Positions 34,631 through 42,903 of a stretch of 64,000 bases of DNA are shown here, piece after piece. The stretch covers positions 1 through 64,000 of the forward strand of contig NZ_SRII01000009.1 of the NCBI RefSeq assembly GCF_004684095.1, in the 5' to 3' direction. This DNA comes from Hymenobacter sp. UV11 (lineage in GTDB: Bacteria; Bacteroidota; Bacteroidia; Cytophagales; Hymenobacteraceae). The notes under the pieces are model-generated. The model was not told the DNA's origin, did no database searches, and was given only the letters and a program-made list of their open reading frames with translations. Position 1 is the first letter of the stretch. Each line of letters starts with the position of its first letter. The position numbers were made by a program, and so were the translations under genes.

Positions 34631-35290
34631 ATGCGCTATCTCCTCCTCAACAAGCCTTACGAAGTCCTCACGCAGTTTACGGATGAGCACGGCCGCACCA
34701 CGCTTAAGGACTTCGTGGCGGTGCCCAACGTGTATCCGGTGGGCCGGCTCGATTTTGACAGCGAGGGCCTGCTGCTGCTCACCGACGACAAGCAGCTGCA
34801 GCACCGCCTCAGCGACCCGCGCTACAAGGTGCCCAAAACCTACTGGGCGCAGGTGGAGGGCTACCCCACTGAGGCGGCGCTGCAGCAGCTGCGCGAGGGC
34901 GTGCAGATAAAGGAAGGCTTTACGCTACCCGCCGAGGCGCGCGCCCTGCCTGAGGACGCCACCGCCGACCTGTGGCCGCGCAACCCGCCCATCCGCTACC
35001 GGGCCAGCATCCCCACGAGCTGGGTCGAAATCAGCATCTCGCAGGGCATGAACCGGCAGGTGCGCAAGATGTGCGCCGCCGTGGGCCTGCCCTGCCTACG
35101 CCTGGTGCGCCAGGCCCTGGGCAGCTTGTCGCTGAGCGGGTTGGCGCCCGGCGAGTGGCGTGACCTCACGGCCGAAGAAGTGGCCGACCTGCGCGGGCTG
35201 GCCGGCGCCGACGTGCGCCACCCGCGCCCAGCGCGGCCCACTTCCCTACCCCCCACTTACCGGCCCGGCCCGCGCCGGCAGCGCCCCTAG
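34631..35290 (+). CDS. rluE: RsuA/RluE-family 23S rRNA pseudouridine synthase
   Basis: A 219-residue enzyme without an S4 domain: LLNKPYEVLTQF, VGRLDFDSEGLLLLTDD (catalytic Asp in GRLDxxSEGL), ISQGMNRQVRKMCAAVGLPCLRLVR. Most like RluE, which modifies U2457 of 23S rRNA. The last 30 residues are Pro/Arg-rich and not conserved. Stop overlaps the next gene's GTG by one base. Confidence 0.88.
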   Translation: MRYLLLNKPYEVLTQFTDEHGRTTLKDFVAVPNVYPVGRLDFDSEGLLLLTDDKQLQHRLSDPRYKVPKTYWAQVEGYPTEAALQQLREGVQIKEGFTLPAEARALPEDATADLWPRNPPIRYRASIPTSWVEISISQGMNRQVRKMCAAVGLPCLRLVRQALGSLSLSGLAPGEWRDLTAEEVADLRGLAGADVRHPRPARPTSLPPTYRPGPRRQRP

Positions 35291-36228
35291 TGCTGCGCCG
35301 GCTGCTATGGGTGCTGGCCCTGGTGTTCGTGGTGCTTAATGTGGTGGTGGCACTCCACGCCTGGCGCTTCACGCACTTCACCACCGACGCCGGGCCGCGC
35401 ACTCGCAACCCCGAAAAGCTGTCCACCAGCGAGAAAATTAGAATTATGCTCATGGGCTTGCAAAACCCGAAGCCCCTTAACCTGGCGACGCCCGCCTTTC
35501 CTTATGAAGACGTGGCCTTGCGCAGCCCCAACGGGCAGCTGGCTGCCTGGTTCGGGCCGGTGCCAGGCGCGCGCGGCACGGTCATTCTCTGCCACGGCTA
35601 CACTAGCGACCGGTCGCGGCTGCGGCCCGAGGCGGGGTATTTTCGGCAGCTCGGCTACGCGGTGCTGCTGCTCGACTTTAGCGGCAACGGCGCCTCGGAG
35701 GGCTATCAGACCACCATCGGCTACCGCGAGGCCGACGATGTGGTGGCGGCTTTTCGCTGGACGCAGGCCCGGCAGCCGGGCGCGCCGGTGGTGCTTTATG
35801 GCGTGAGCATGGGCGCGGTAGCCATCCTGCGGGCCGAGAGCGAGCTGGGCCTGCGCCCCGCCGCCAGCATCGTGGAGTGCCCCTACGGCAGCATGCTCCA
35901 AACGGCCCGCAACCGCTTTGTGTCCATGCGCCTACCCCCCTTCCCGCTGGCCAACCTGCTGGTATTCTGGGGCAGTGTGGAGAATGGCTACTGGGCCTTT
36001 GGCCTGAATGCGGGGGAGTACGCCCGGCGCGTGCCTACCCCCACCCTATTGCTCTGGGGCACCGCCGACCCGCGCGTGACGCGCGCCGAAACCGATACCA
36101 TTTTTGCCCACCTGGCCGGCCCCAAGCAGCGGGTTGACTTCGTGGGCTCGGGGCACGAGCCGTACTGGCACAGGCACCCGCGCCAGTGGCAGGGGGTAGT
36201 GGGACGGTTTCTGGCTACGCTACCTTAG
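35290..36228 (+). CDS. Alpha/beta hydrolase (FrsA/YqkD-like)
   Basis: A 312-residue hydrolase with an N-terminal membrane helix (about residues 3-22), oxyanion region VILCHGYTSDRSRL, nucleophile elbow GVSMGAVAI (Ser near residue 177), acid in LLWGTADPRVTR and His in GSGHEPYWHRHP. Probably membrane-anchored esterase or peptidase. GTG start overlaps the previous stop, so it is translationally coupled to rluE. Confidence 0.84.
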   Translation: MLRRLLWVLALVFVVLNVVVALHAWRFTHFTTDAGPRTRNPEKLSTSEKIRIMLMGLQNPKPLNLATPAFPYEDVALRSPNGQLAAWFGPVPGARGTVILCHGYTSDRSRLRPEAGYFRQLGYAVLLLDFSGNGASEGYQTTIGYREADDVVAAFRWTQARQPGAPVVLYGVSMGAVAILRAESELGLRPAASIVECPYGSMLQTARNRFVSMRLPPFPLANLLVFWGSVENGYWAFGLNAGEYARRVPTPTLLLWGTADPRVTRAETDTIFAHLAGPKQRVDFVGSGHEPYWHRHPRQWQGVVGRFLATLP

Positions 36229-36232
36229 GTAA

Positions 36233-36330
36233 AACGTCATGCTGAACAAATGGAGCATCTCGCTCGAATCGTCAGGTTACGAACCTTGGCGACCACGAGC
36301 GAGATGCTGCACTTTGTTCAGCATGACGTT
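36233..36330. repeat. Long palindromic repeat, family A
   Basis: AACGTCATGCTGAACAAATGGAGCATCTCGCTCG faces CGAGCGAGATGC...GTTCAGCATGACGTT. The inner half differs from the others (GAACAAATGGAGCATC). Between the convergent hydrolase and czcA genes. Confidence 0.9.
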
Positions 36331-36361
36331 CTGTTAGACTGTCATGCTCAAAAATTCGGCG

Positions 36362-39300
36362 TTAGTGCACCAGCACGGCCGCCGGCGGGGTAGCCCGGTC
36401 GTCGGTGTAGTGGGTGTGCTCGGCGCGGTAGGTGCGCTCGAAAATCAAGGGGAAGATGAACAGCGTCAGGATGGTACCGGTGAGCAGGCCGCCGATAACC
36501 ACGATGGCCAGCGGCTTCGAAGTCTCTGAGCCGATGCCGGTGCTGAGGGCGGCTGGCATGAGGCCGATAATGGCCATGAGGGCCGTCATCACTACCGGGC
36601 GCACGCGGGAGGCTACCCCCTCGGCCAGGCTGCGGTCGAGGCTCATCTTGGCCAGCATATTTTGCTTGAACACGCTGATGAGAATTACGCCGTTTTGGAT
36701 ACAGATACCAAACAGCGCGATGAAGCCGATACCGGCCGAAATCGAGAAGTTGGTGTGCGTGATGAGCAGCATCGCAATGCCGCCAATGAGGGCAAACGGC
36801 ACGTTGAGCAGCACCAGGCCGGCATCTTTCAGGTTGCCAAACAGGATAAACAGGATGAAGAAGATAAGTGCCAGCGAAATGGGCACCACCTGCGCCAGGC
36901 GCTGCGAGGCGCGGCGCTGGTTCTCGAAGTCGCCGGTCCACTTCATGGAGTAGCCTTTGGGTAGCACCACTACTTTGTTCACTTTTTCCTGCGCCTCGGC
37001 AATGGCCGAGCCCAGGTCCCTACCCCGCACCGAGAACTTGACGGCCGAGAAGCGCGTGTTGTCGTCGCGGTAAATCAGGCTGGGGCCGGTTACTTGCTTG
37101 ATGTCAGCTATTTCGCTCAGGGGCACCGTTTTGCCGCTCTGGGTTGGCACCATGAGGGCAGCAATTTCGGTTGGGCTCTGCCGGAACTGCGACTCGTAGC
37201 GCACCCGGATGGGGAATTTGCGCTCGCCCTCGTACATCTGGCTGGCCTGCTTGCCACCTACGGCCATTTCGAGCACGGCGTTGGCGTCGCTCTTACTCAC
37301 GCCGTAGCTGGCCATGCGGCGCTCGTCGAGGTCGGCGTGCAGCTCGGGCTGGCCGATGTTGCGCAGCAGGCCCAGGTCGTCGATGCCGTCTACGTGCTGC
37401 AGCACCTCGAACACCTGGCGGGCTTTGCCCTCCATTAGTTTAAGGTCGGTGCCGTAGATTTTGACTGCGATACTACCCTTCACACCCGAGGCAGCTTCTT
37501 CCACGTTGTCGGTGATGGGCTGCGAGAAGTTGAAATCTACTCCCGGAAAGCGGTCCAGCTTTTCCTTCATGCGCTCAATGAGGGCCTCGCGGTACTCCTT
37601 GTGCTTCATGTTTTTCTGCACCTCATCGGTGTGCTTGATTTGGACGAGGAACTCGTTGTTGTAGAAACCCGTGGGGTCGGTACCATCGTTGGGGCGGCCG
37701 GTCTGGCTCACCACGTCGCTCACTTCGGGGAAGCTGATAAATACGCGCCGCATCTCATTACAGAGCTTGTTGGAGGCGTCGAGCGAGATGCTCAGCGGCA
37801 GCTGCGCCCGCACGTAAATCGAGCCTTCGTTCAGCTCAGGCAGGAACTCGGTACCCAAAAACTGGTACATTCCGATGCCGGCCACCACGATGGCCGCGGC
37901 CACGATGAGGCTGGCCGTTTTGCGGGCGTAGGTGAACACAAACACCTTGCGGGCGCCCTTATTAATAGCGCGCAGCAGGAAGTTTTCTTTCTCCCGCACG
38001 TTTTTGCGCAGCAGAATCGAAGCCAAAACGGGCACCAGCGTCAGCGTAAAAATCAAGGCGCCGAGCAGAGCAAAGCCCAGCGTCCAGGCCAGCGGCGAGA
38101 ATACTTTGCCTTCCACTTTCTCAAAGGAGAAAATCGGCAGCAAGGCGGTGATAATGATAGCTTTGGCGAAGAAAATCGACTTGCCCATGTCGCGGCCGGT
38201 TTTCTTGATGATGCCCAGCTTGGCGAGCTTGTTGAAGCGCTCCATGCCCACCTCGTGGGCCTTGTGGTCGAGCGCCACAAAGAGTCCTTCTACCATCACC
38301 ACAGCGCCGTCGATGATGATACCGAAGTCGATGGCACCCATGCTGAGCAGGTTGGCGCTCATGCCCTTCAGGCGCAGGCAAATGAAGGCAAATAGCAGCG
38401 CCAGCGGGATGATAATGCTCACAATCAGCGTAGTGCGCCAATCGGCCATAAACAGGAACACAATCACCGTCACGAAAATCATGCCCTCGGTGAGGTTGTG
38501 AATTACCGTTTCGGTCGAGAAGTCAATCAGGTTCTGGCGGTTGTAGAAGGTGCTGATTTTAACGTCGGGCGGCAGAATCTTGTCGTTCAGCAGCTCCACT
38601 TTGGCTTGCAGCAGCTTGATGACTTCGGACGGGTTTTCGCCCTTGCGCATCACCACGATGCCTTCGACCATGTCGTCGTTCAGGCCGCGCCCTACCCTGC
38701 CCAAGCGGGGCAAAGCCGACTCGTGCACCTGCGCCACGTCCTTCACCAGGATGGGCGCGCCGTTCACGGTTTTCACCACCGTGTTATTGATGTCGGAAAT
38801 ATTATTCAGCAGGCCAATGCCGCGCACCACGTAGTTCTGCTGGCCTTCGTTTATCACGTCGCCGCCCACGTTGATGTTCGAGCGCTGCACGGCGGTGTAG
38901 AGGTCCAGCGGCGTGAGGCCGAAGTCCTGCAGCTTGCTGGGGTCCACCGATATTTCGTAGGCTTTCACCTCGCCGCCGAAGCTATTCACGTCGGCCACGC
39001 CGGGCACGGCCTTCAGGTTGCGCTCCACCACCCAGTCCTGAATGGTTTTGAGTTCGCGGGTGCTTTTGTCCTTGCTGGCCAGCGTGTAGCGAAAAATTTC
39101 GCCGGTAGGGCCGTAGGGCGGCTGTACCTCGGGCTCGGCGCCGTCGGGAAGGTCGGCCCCGGCCAGCAGGTTGTTGACCTGCACGCGGGCAAAGGCATCG
39201 TCCACGCCGTCGTCGAAAATCACCTTCACCACCGACAGGCCGAAGAGCGTGGTCGAGCGCACGCTGGTCTTCTTCTGCACGGGGTTGAGCGCTATTTCGA

Positions 39301-39514
39301 TGGGCGCGGTCACGAACTTCTCAATCTCCTCAGCCGAGCGGCCGGGCCACTGCGTGATGATGGTGATTTCGGTGTTCGTCACGTCCGGAAACGCCTCGAT
39401 GGGCGTGTTTCGGTAGCTCACTACCCCGGCGATAACCGCCGCCAGCGTGAGCAGGAAGATAAACCCCCGGTTCTTGAGCGAAAAGGCAATAATGCCTTGG
39501 ATGAATTTATTCAC
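36362..39514 (-). CDS. czcA: CzcA-type heavy-metal efflux RND pump
   Basis: A 1050-residue inner-membrane RND transporter with twelve helices in two halves and two large periplasmic loops. The helix-4 motif GAIDFGIIIDGAVVMVEGLF follows the DFG-x3-DGAV pattern of HME-type pumps that export divalent Co, Zn, Cd or Ni; the copper pattern is absent. The residue after the second Glu is Gly where Asn is usual. Also present are PIEAFPDVTNTEI near the N-terminus and PVVMTALMAIIGLMPAALSTGIG near the end. Last gene of the czcCBA operon. Confidence 0.93.
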   Translation of the reverse strand: MNKFIQGIIAFSLKNRGFIFLLTLAAVIAGVVSYRNTPIEAFPDVTNTEITIITQWPGRSAEEIEKFVTAPIEIALNPVQKKTSVRSTTLFGLSVVKVIFDDGVDDAFARVQVNNLLAGADLPDGAEPEVQPPYGPTGEIFRYTLASKDKSTRELKTIQDWVVERNLKAVPGVADVNSFGGEVKAYEISVDPSKLQDFGLTPLDLYTAVQRSNINVGGDVINEGQQNYVVRGIGLLNNISDINNTVVKTVNGAPILVKDVAQVHESALPRLGRVGRGLNDDMVEGIVVMRKGENPSEVIKLLQAKVELLNDKILPPDVKISTFYNRQNLIDFSTETVIHNLTEGMIFVTVIVFLFMADWRTTLIVSIIIPLALLFAFICLRLKGMSANLLSMGAIDFGIIIDGAVVMVEGLFVALDHKAHEVGMERFNKLAKLGIIKKTGRDMGKSIFFAKAIIITALLPIFSFEKVEGKVFSPLAWTLGFALLGALIFTLTLVPVLASILLRKNVREKENFLLRAINKGARKVFVFTYARKTASLIVAAAIVVAGIGMYQFLGTEFLPELNEGSIYVRAQLPLSISLDASNKLCNEMRRVFISFPEVSDVVSQTGRPNDGTDPTGFYNNEFLVQIKHTDEVQKNMKHKEYREALIERMKEKLDRFPGVDFNFSQPITDNVEEAASGVKGSIAVKIYGTDLKLMEGKARQVFEVLQHVDGIDDLGLLRNIGQPELHADLDERRMASYGVSKSDANAVLEMAVGGKQASQMYEGERKFPIRVRYESQFRQSPTEIAALMVPTQSGKTVPLSEIADIKQVTGPSLIYRDDNTRFSAVKFSVRGRDLGSAIAEAQEKVNKVVVLPKGYSMKWTGDFENQRRASQRLAQVVPISLALIFFILFILFGNLKDAGLVLLNVPFALIGGIAMLLITHTNFSISAGIGFIALFGICIQNGVILISVFKQNMLAKMSLDRSLAEGVASRVRPVVMTALMAIIGLMPAALSTGIGSETSKPLAIVVIGGLLTGTILTLFIFPLIFERTYRAEHTHYTDDRATPPAAVLVH

Positions 39515-39545
39515 TTCTCTACTGCTGAGTTAATTACAATTGTTC

Positions 39546-39667
39546 GTCATTGCGAGCGCAACGAAGTGGAGCGCGGCAATCCTTTCTCCACGTTAGCATT
39601 ATTAACCTGATGAAGTGAACGACCAGGAAAGATTGCCGCGCTTCACTTCGTTGCGCTCGCAATGACA
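39546..39667. repeat. Long palindromic repeat, family B, inside the czc operon
   Basis: Inverted arms GTCATTGCGAGCGCAACGAA and complement, about 35 bp each, in the czcB-czcA gap. Same family as 23846-23968. Confidence 0.92.
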
Positions 39668-39680
39668 AACGGCCTCAAAA

Positions 39681-40784
39681 TCAATCATTCAGCTCGTCGT
39701 ACACGAGCAGCTGGTTTTTGGTCACGATAACGTCGCCGGCCTTCAGGCTGGGGCCACTCACGTAGCTAATATCGCCCACGGTTTTGGTCACGGTTACGGG
39801 GCGGGTATTCACCTCAGTGCGGCTCTTGTACACGAGCACAAAATGCTGGTCTTTGTCAAAAATCACGGAGTTGGCGGGTACGGCCAGCTCCTTCTGGTTT
39901 TCGGTGTTGAGGATGTGTACCTGGGCGTACATCTGGGGCTTGAGCAGGTAGCCGGGGTTTTGAAGGCGAACGCGCACTTTCAGGGCCTTGCTGTCGGGGT
40001 CGAGCACGTTGAAAACCTTGTCTACTACCCCTTTGAAATGTTTATCGGGGTAGGAAAGCGTAGTAATATCGGCCTGGTAGCCCAGCTTCACGTTGGCAAT
40101 GTCGGCCTCAAACACGTTGGCCAGCACCCACACTTGGTCGAGGTCGGCGATGGTAAAAAACCCATCGGCGTCGGTGTTGGCGTTGGTGTACTGCATGCCC
40201 TGCGTCACGTTCTTATCGGTGATGAAGCCCGAAATCGGCGCATTAATGGTATAATAGCCGTCTTTTGACACGCCGTATATACCGAGCTGCTTGTTGGTCT
40301 TGCCCAGGTTGCTCTGGGCTTTGCGCAGCTCCTCGCGGGCCAGCACCACGTCGCGCTCGGCCGCCAGGCCGGCTTTAAACTGGTCTTCGGCCACGCTCAG
40401 GTTTTTGCTGGCAATGGCCACGTCGGTGCCGGCGGTGCTGTTCTGGTTTTGCACGTCGGCGATTTCGCCCGAGCGCACCACGGCCAGCACCTGGCCCTTG
40501 GTGACGTGGTCGCCCAGCTCCACATTGAGCTTCTCTACTATTCCTCCTACCAGGGGAAATATCTTGGCGGTCTTGTCGCCGTTGGTAACGACCTGGCCCG
40601 AGAACGACTGCTCGCTGCGCACCGGCTCCAGGCGCACGGTATCGAAGGCCAGCTCTTTCAGGGTTTGGTCTGAAAGCGAGAATTTCTTGGCGGTTTTGGT
40701 TTCCTCCGCATTAGCCGTTTCCGGCGATTTGGAGCAGGCACCCAGGCCCAGGGTTAACAGCAAAAAATAAGGAAGACGGTTCAT
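39681..40784 (-). CDS. czcB: CzcB-type periplasmic adaptor (membrane fusion) lipoprotein
   Basis: A 367-residue lipoprotein from ATG 40784 (NRLPYFLLLTLGLGAC). It has a biotinyl/lipoyl hairpin around KIFPLVGGIVEKLNVELGDHVTKGQVLAVVRSG, a coiled-coil segment, the barrel domain YYTINAPISGFITDKNVTQG and a membrane-proximal C-terminus. It links CzcA to the outer-membrane channel. No His-rich metal-binding tail is seen. Confidence 0.9.
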   Translation of the reverse strand: MNRLPYFLLLTLGLGACSKSPETANAEETKTAKKFSLSDQTLKELAFDTVRLEPVRSEQSFSGQVVTNGDKTAKIFPLVGGIVEKLNVELGDHVTKGQVLAVVRSGEIADVQNQNSTAGTDVAIASKNLSVAEDQFKAGLAAERDVVLAREELRKAQSNLGKTNKQLGIYGVSKDGYYTINAPISGFITDKNVTQGMQYTNANTDADGFFTIADLDQVWVLANVFEADIANVKLGYQADITTLSYPDKHFKGVVDKVFNVLDPDSKALKVRVRLQNPGYLLKPQMYAQVHILNTENQKELAVPANSVIFDKDQHFVLVYKSRTEVNTRPVTVTKTVGDISYVSGPSLKAGDVIVTKNQLLVYDELND

Positions 40785-40824
40785 TTTTTCGATTAGCAAA
40801 TACTAGTTATCAGTGCTCCATTAC

Positions 40825-40863
40825 CAGTCAGCAGCTATCCCGCTGTGGGATACTTGCTGACTG
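40825..40863. repeat. Imperfect hairpin between czcC and czcB
   Basis: CAGTCAGCAGCTATCCC faces GGGATACTTGCTGACTG around GCTGT, 15 of 17 positions paired. It may attenuate or stabilise the operon mRNA; no run of U follows, so it is not a classical terminator. Confidence 0.7.
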
Positions 40864-40865
40864 AT

Positions 40866-42263
40866 TTATTCGGCCCGTAAAAGCGTACGGCCAGTGGCCA
40901 GGTTAACATTTTCAAAGGCACGCATACGGTTGGCACGCAAGGTGTTGAGCTGAATAACGTTGTTTTTGTAGGCTTCGTAAAAGTCCAGGTATTCGACCAC
41001 GCTTATCAGGCGCTTGGTGTAGCTCTGCTCGATGTTGTCGATGAGGCGGGCGAAGGGGGTAGTATCGCGGCTGGTGTGCTGGTACAGCTCATCCTGGCGC
41101 TGGGCTACCTGGTAGGCCTCGTGCACCTCACGGCGCACTACCAGCTGCTGCTGGGCAGCCTGGGCCTGGGCATTGCTAATCTGGGCTTTAGCTGCCTGAA
41201 TATTACCCTGGTTACGGTTAAAAATCGGCACTGCCAAGCCCAGCGTGACGGACTGGTAATTATTGATATAAGAACCAAACCGGTCGTAGTTGTAGCCCAC
41301 GGCCAGGTCAGGCGTTGCCACGGCGCGCTGCAGGTTCAGGTTCAGATTCTGGCGTTGCACCTCGGCGCGGCGGGCCAGCAGGTCGGCGCGCCGCACCAGC
41401 GCCGTATCGGTCAGCTGGGCCTCAGGAAACGGGGCCAGCGACAGGTCCCGCACCCGGCCGGGTCTTACCACGGGCCGGTAGGCCGAGCGCGTCGAGTCGC
41501 GCAGCAGAATATGCAGGTCGGCCTGGGCACTGGCCTGCTCGGTCACGAGGCCCAGGCGCTCACTTTCCAGGGTAAACAAAAAGGCTTTCAAGCGAATAAC
41601 TTCCTTGAGCGCGATGTTGCCTTTTTCAAACTGGCTTTGGTAGAGGTCCACGGTGTGGCGCAGCGACGGAATCTCGTTGTCGTACACGCGCAGCGTCTGC
41701 TGCCGGAAATAGACGTCGTAATAGGTAGTGCGCAGCTGAAAGCGCAGGTTGCGCACCAGGTCTTCCAGGTTAAAGGTTTCGACCACGGCCGCTTGCTGGG
41801 CCGCCTTGCCCGCCGCCCGCCGCCGCCCGGCCAGCGCAAATAGTTGCTGGGCCTGAAAAGCAAACTGGTTGCCGGCCGTGCCACTGCCATCGTCGAGCGT
41901 GCGCCGGTGCACGGCTTGCAGCAGGGCATTCTGGTCCAGCAAGATGGTGGGATTGTCGATGAGGCGGGCCTGCACAGCCAGCGCCTGGGCCGCCGTGATG
42001 TTGTAGCGCTGGGCCAGCACTTGCAGGTTGTTCTGCACGAAGCGCTGCTCAGCATCGGGTAGGGTCAGGCGTACCGTATCGACGGGCAGTGCGCTTGCAT
42101 CAGCTGGCGATAGCTGCGCGGAGGCCGCCGGTGCGAAACCTAATCCTAACCCTGCCAGCAACACACCGGCTCTTACAATTTGCCCTGGGCTGGCCAGTGG
42201 GGCCGCCGCCGAAAAGGATACCAGATAGCGACGAATGGCACCAAAAAATCTTTGTGAAATCAC
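40866..42263 (-). CDS. czcC: TolC-family outer-membrane efflux protein (CzcC type)
   Basis: A 465-residue outer-membrane channel protein with a signal peptide (LLAGLGLGFAPAASAQL) and two OEP repeats: DAEQRFVQNNLQVLAQRYNI and the heptad-rich QRQNLNLNLQRAVATPDLAVGYNYDRFGSY. First gene of the czcCBA operon, with the regulator array 106 bases upstream of the start. Confidence 0.9.
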   Translation of the reverse strand: MISQRFFGAIRRYLVSFSAAAPLASPGQIVRAGVLLAGLGLGFAPAASAQLSPADASALPVDTVRLTLPDAEQRFVQNNLQVLAQRYNITAAQALAVQARLIDNPTILLDQNALLQAVHRRTLDDGSGTAGNQFAFQAQQLFALAGRRRAAGKAAQQAAVVETFNLEDLVRNLRFQLRTTYYDVYFRQQTLRVYDNEIPSLRHTVDLYQSQFEKGNIALKEVIRLKAFLFTLESERLGLVTEQASAQADLHILLRDSTRSAYRPVVRPGRVRDLSLAPFPEAQLTDTALVRRADLLARRAEVQRQNLNLNLQRAVATPDLAVGYNYDRFGSYINNYQSVTLGLAVPIFNRNQGNIQAAKAQISNAQAQAAQQQLVVRREVHEAYQVAQRQDELYQHTSRDTTPFARLIDNIEQSYTKRLISVVEYLDFYEAYKNNVIQLNTLRANRMRAFENVNLATGRTLLRAE

Positions 42264-42368
42264 TTTTTTATTTTAAAAATCTCGCTAGGCACTTGAGCAA
42301 AGCTAACAGGAAGAAAGCGGACTTCATTCACCCTATCTGCATATTCATTACACCCTCATTTATAAGAA

Positions 42369-42410
42369 ATTAGAAACAGATTAGAGACGCATTAGAAACA
42401 CATTAGAAAG
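42369..42410. promoter_or_regulatory. Array of four 11-bp direct repeats (ATTAGAAAC), czc operator candidate
   Basis: ATTAGAAACAG, ATTAGAGACGC, ATTAGAAACAC and ATTAGAAAG begin at 42369, 42380, 42391 and 42402, exactly one helical turn apart. OmpR/PhoB-type regulators bind such direct repeats, so the adjacent CzcR-like regulator is the likely reader. It lies 106 bp upstream of czcC. Confidence 0.8.
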
Positions 42411-42429
42411 CCTCAGCCCATGGGAAGCG

Positions 42430-42827
42430 AGGGTTTACTTAACGACTCATAAATAACGCGTTACTTGTGCTACTCCCGCGCCAGCTTACTGTTACGCGCC
42501 CACTCCGACACGGCCGGTAAAACCTGCCGCGAAAGCAGTGTGACTATGCCGACACTACGGGTAACCACCATAGCCCGCGGCTTCTGCGGCTCGGAAGCAA
42601 TCTGTGCTCGACAGTATCCAGCAAAAATTCAAGTACGGTCAAAAGGGTCATCATCACCAGGCGTAGCCACGCTGGTTAACCGCAGCTCCTCGGCTACGGC
42701 CAGGGTTTGAAAGGCAAAATTCGGAAACGACATAAGGGGTAGAACTGCCGGCCGTAGCACCGCAGGAAGCTGCGTGGCGACTGGCAAATGCAGCGATGAA
42801 AGGATACTACAAAGCTCTCCTACCCAC
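42430..42827 (-). other. Region without a clear gene, possible degraded small ORF
   Basis: About 400 bases. On the minus strand an ATG at 42734 reads SFPNFAFQTLAVAEELRL to a TGA at 42634-42632, and the same frame continues after the stop into VVTRSVGIVTLLSRQVLP until about 42474. I recognise neither half. The ATG is 94 bases from the second 11-bp array, much like czcC from the first, so a decayed second target gene is possible. Weak support. Confidence 0.3.
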
Positions 42828-42869
42828 ATTAGGCCCTTATTAGAGGCTAATTAGAAACGAATTAGAAAG
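42828..42869. promoter_or_regulatory. Second array of four 11-bp direct repeats
   Basis: ATTAGGCCCTT, ATTAGAGGCTA, ATTAGAAACGA and ATTAGAAAG begin at 42828, 42839, 42850 and 42861, same orientation and spacing as 42369-42410; the first unit is diverged. It lies 35 bases from the end of the sensor kinase gene. Confidence 0.78.
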
Positions 42870-42903
42870 ATGAATTTTTTGAAAAAACCTCCTTTTTTTC
42901 GTC

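Noticed and set aside
38498..39610. 370-codon open frame opposite czcA
   Set aside because: Shadow of the czcA gene; it runs into the palindromic repeat at its end and shows no recognisable motif.
42465..42710. 81-codon plus-strand open frame between the two arrays
   Set aside because: Amino-acid composition (Arg/Ser-rich, no hydrophobic core) and codon use unlike genes of this window; no family recognised.
42369..42869. CRISPR or iteron-type replication origin
   Set aside because: Four 11-bp units with no spacers and no replication gene nearby; location between a two-component system and its target operon fits regulator sites better.
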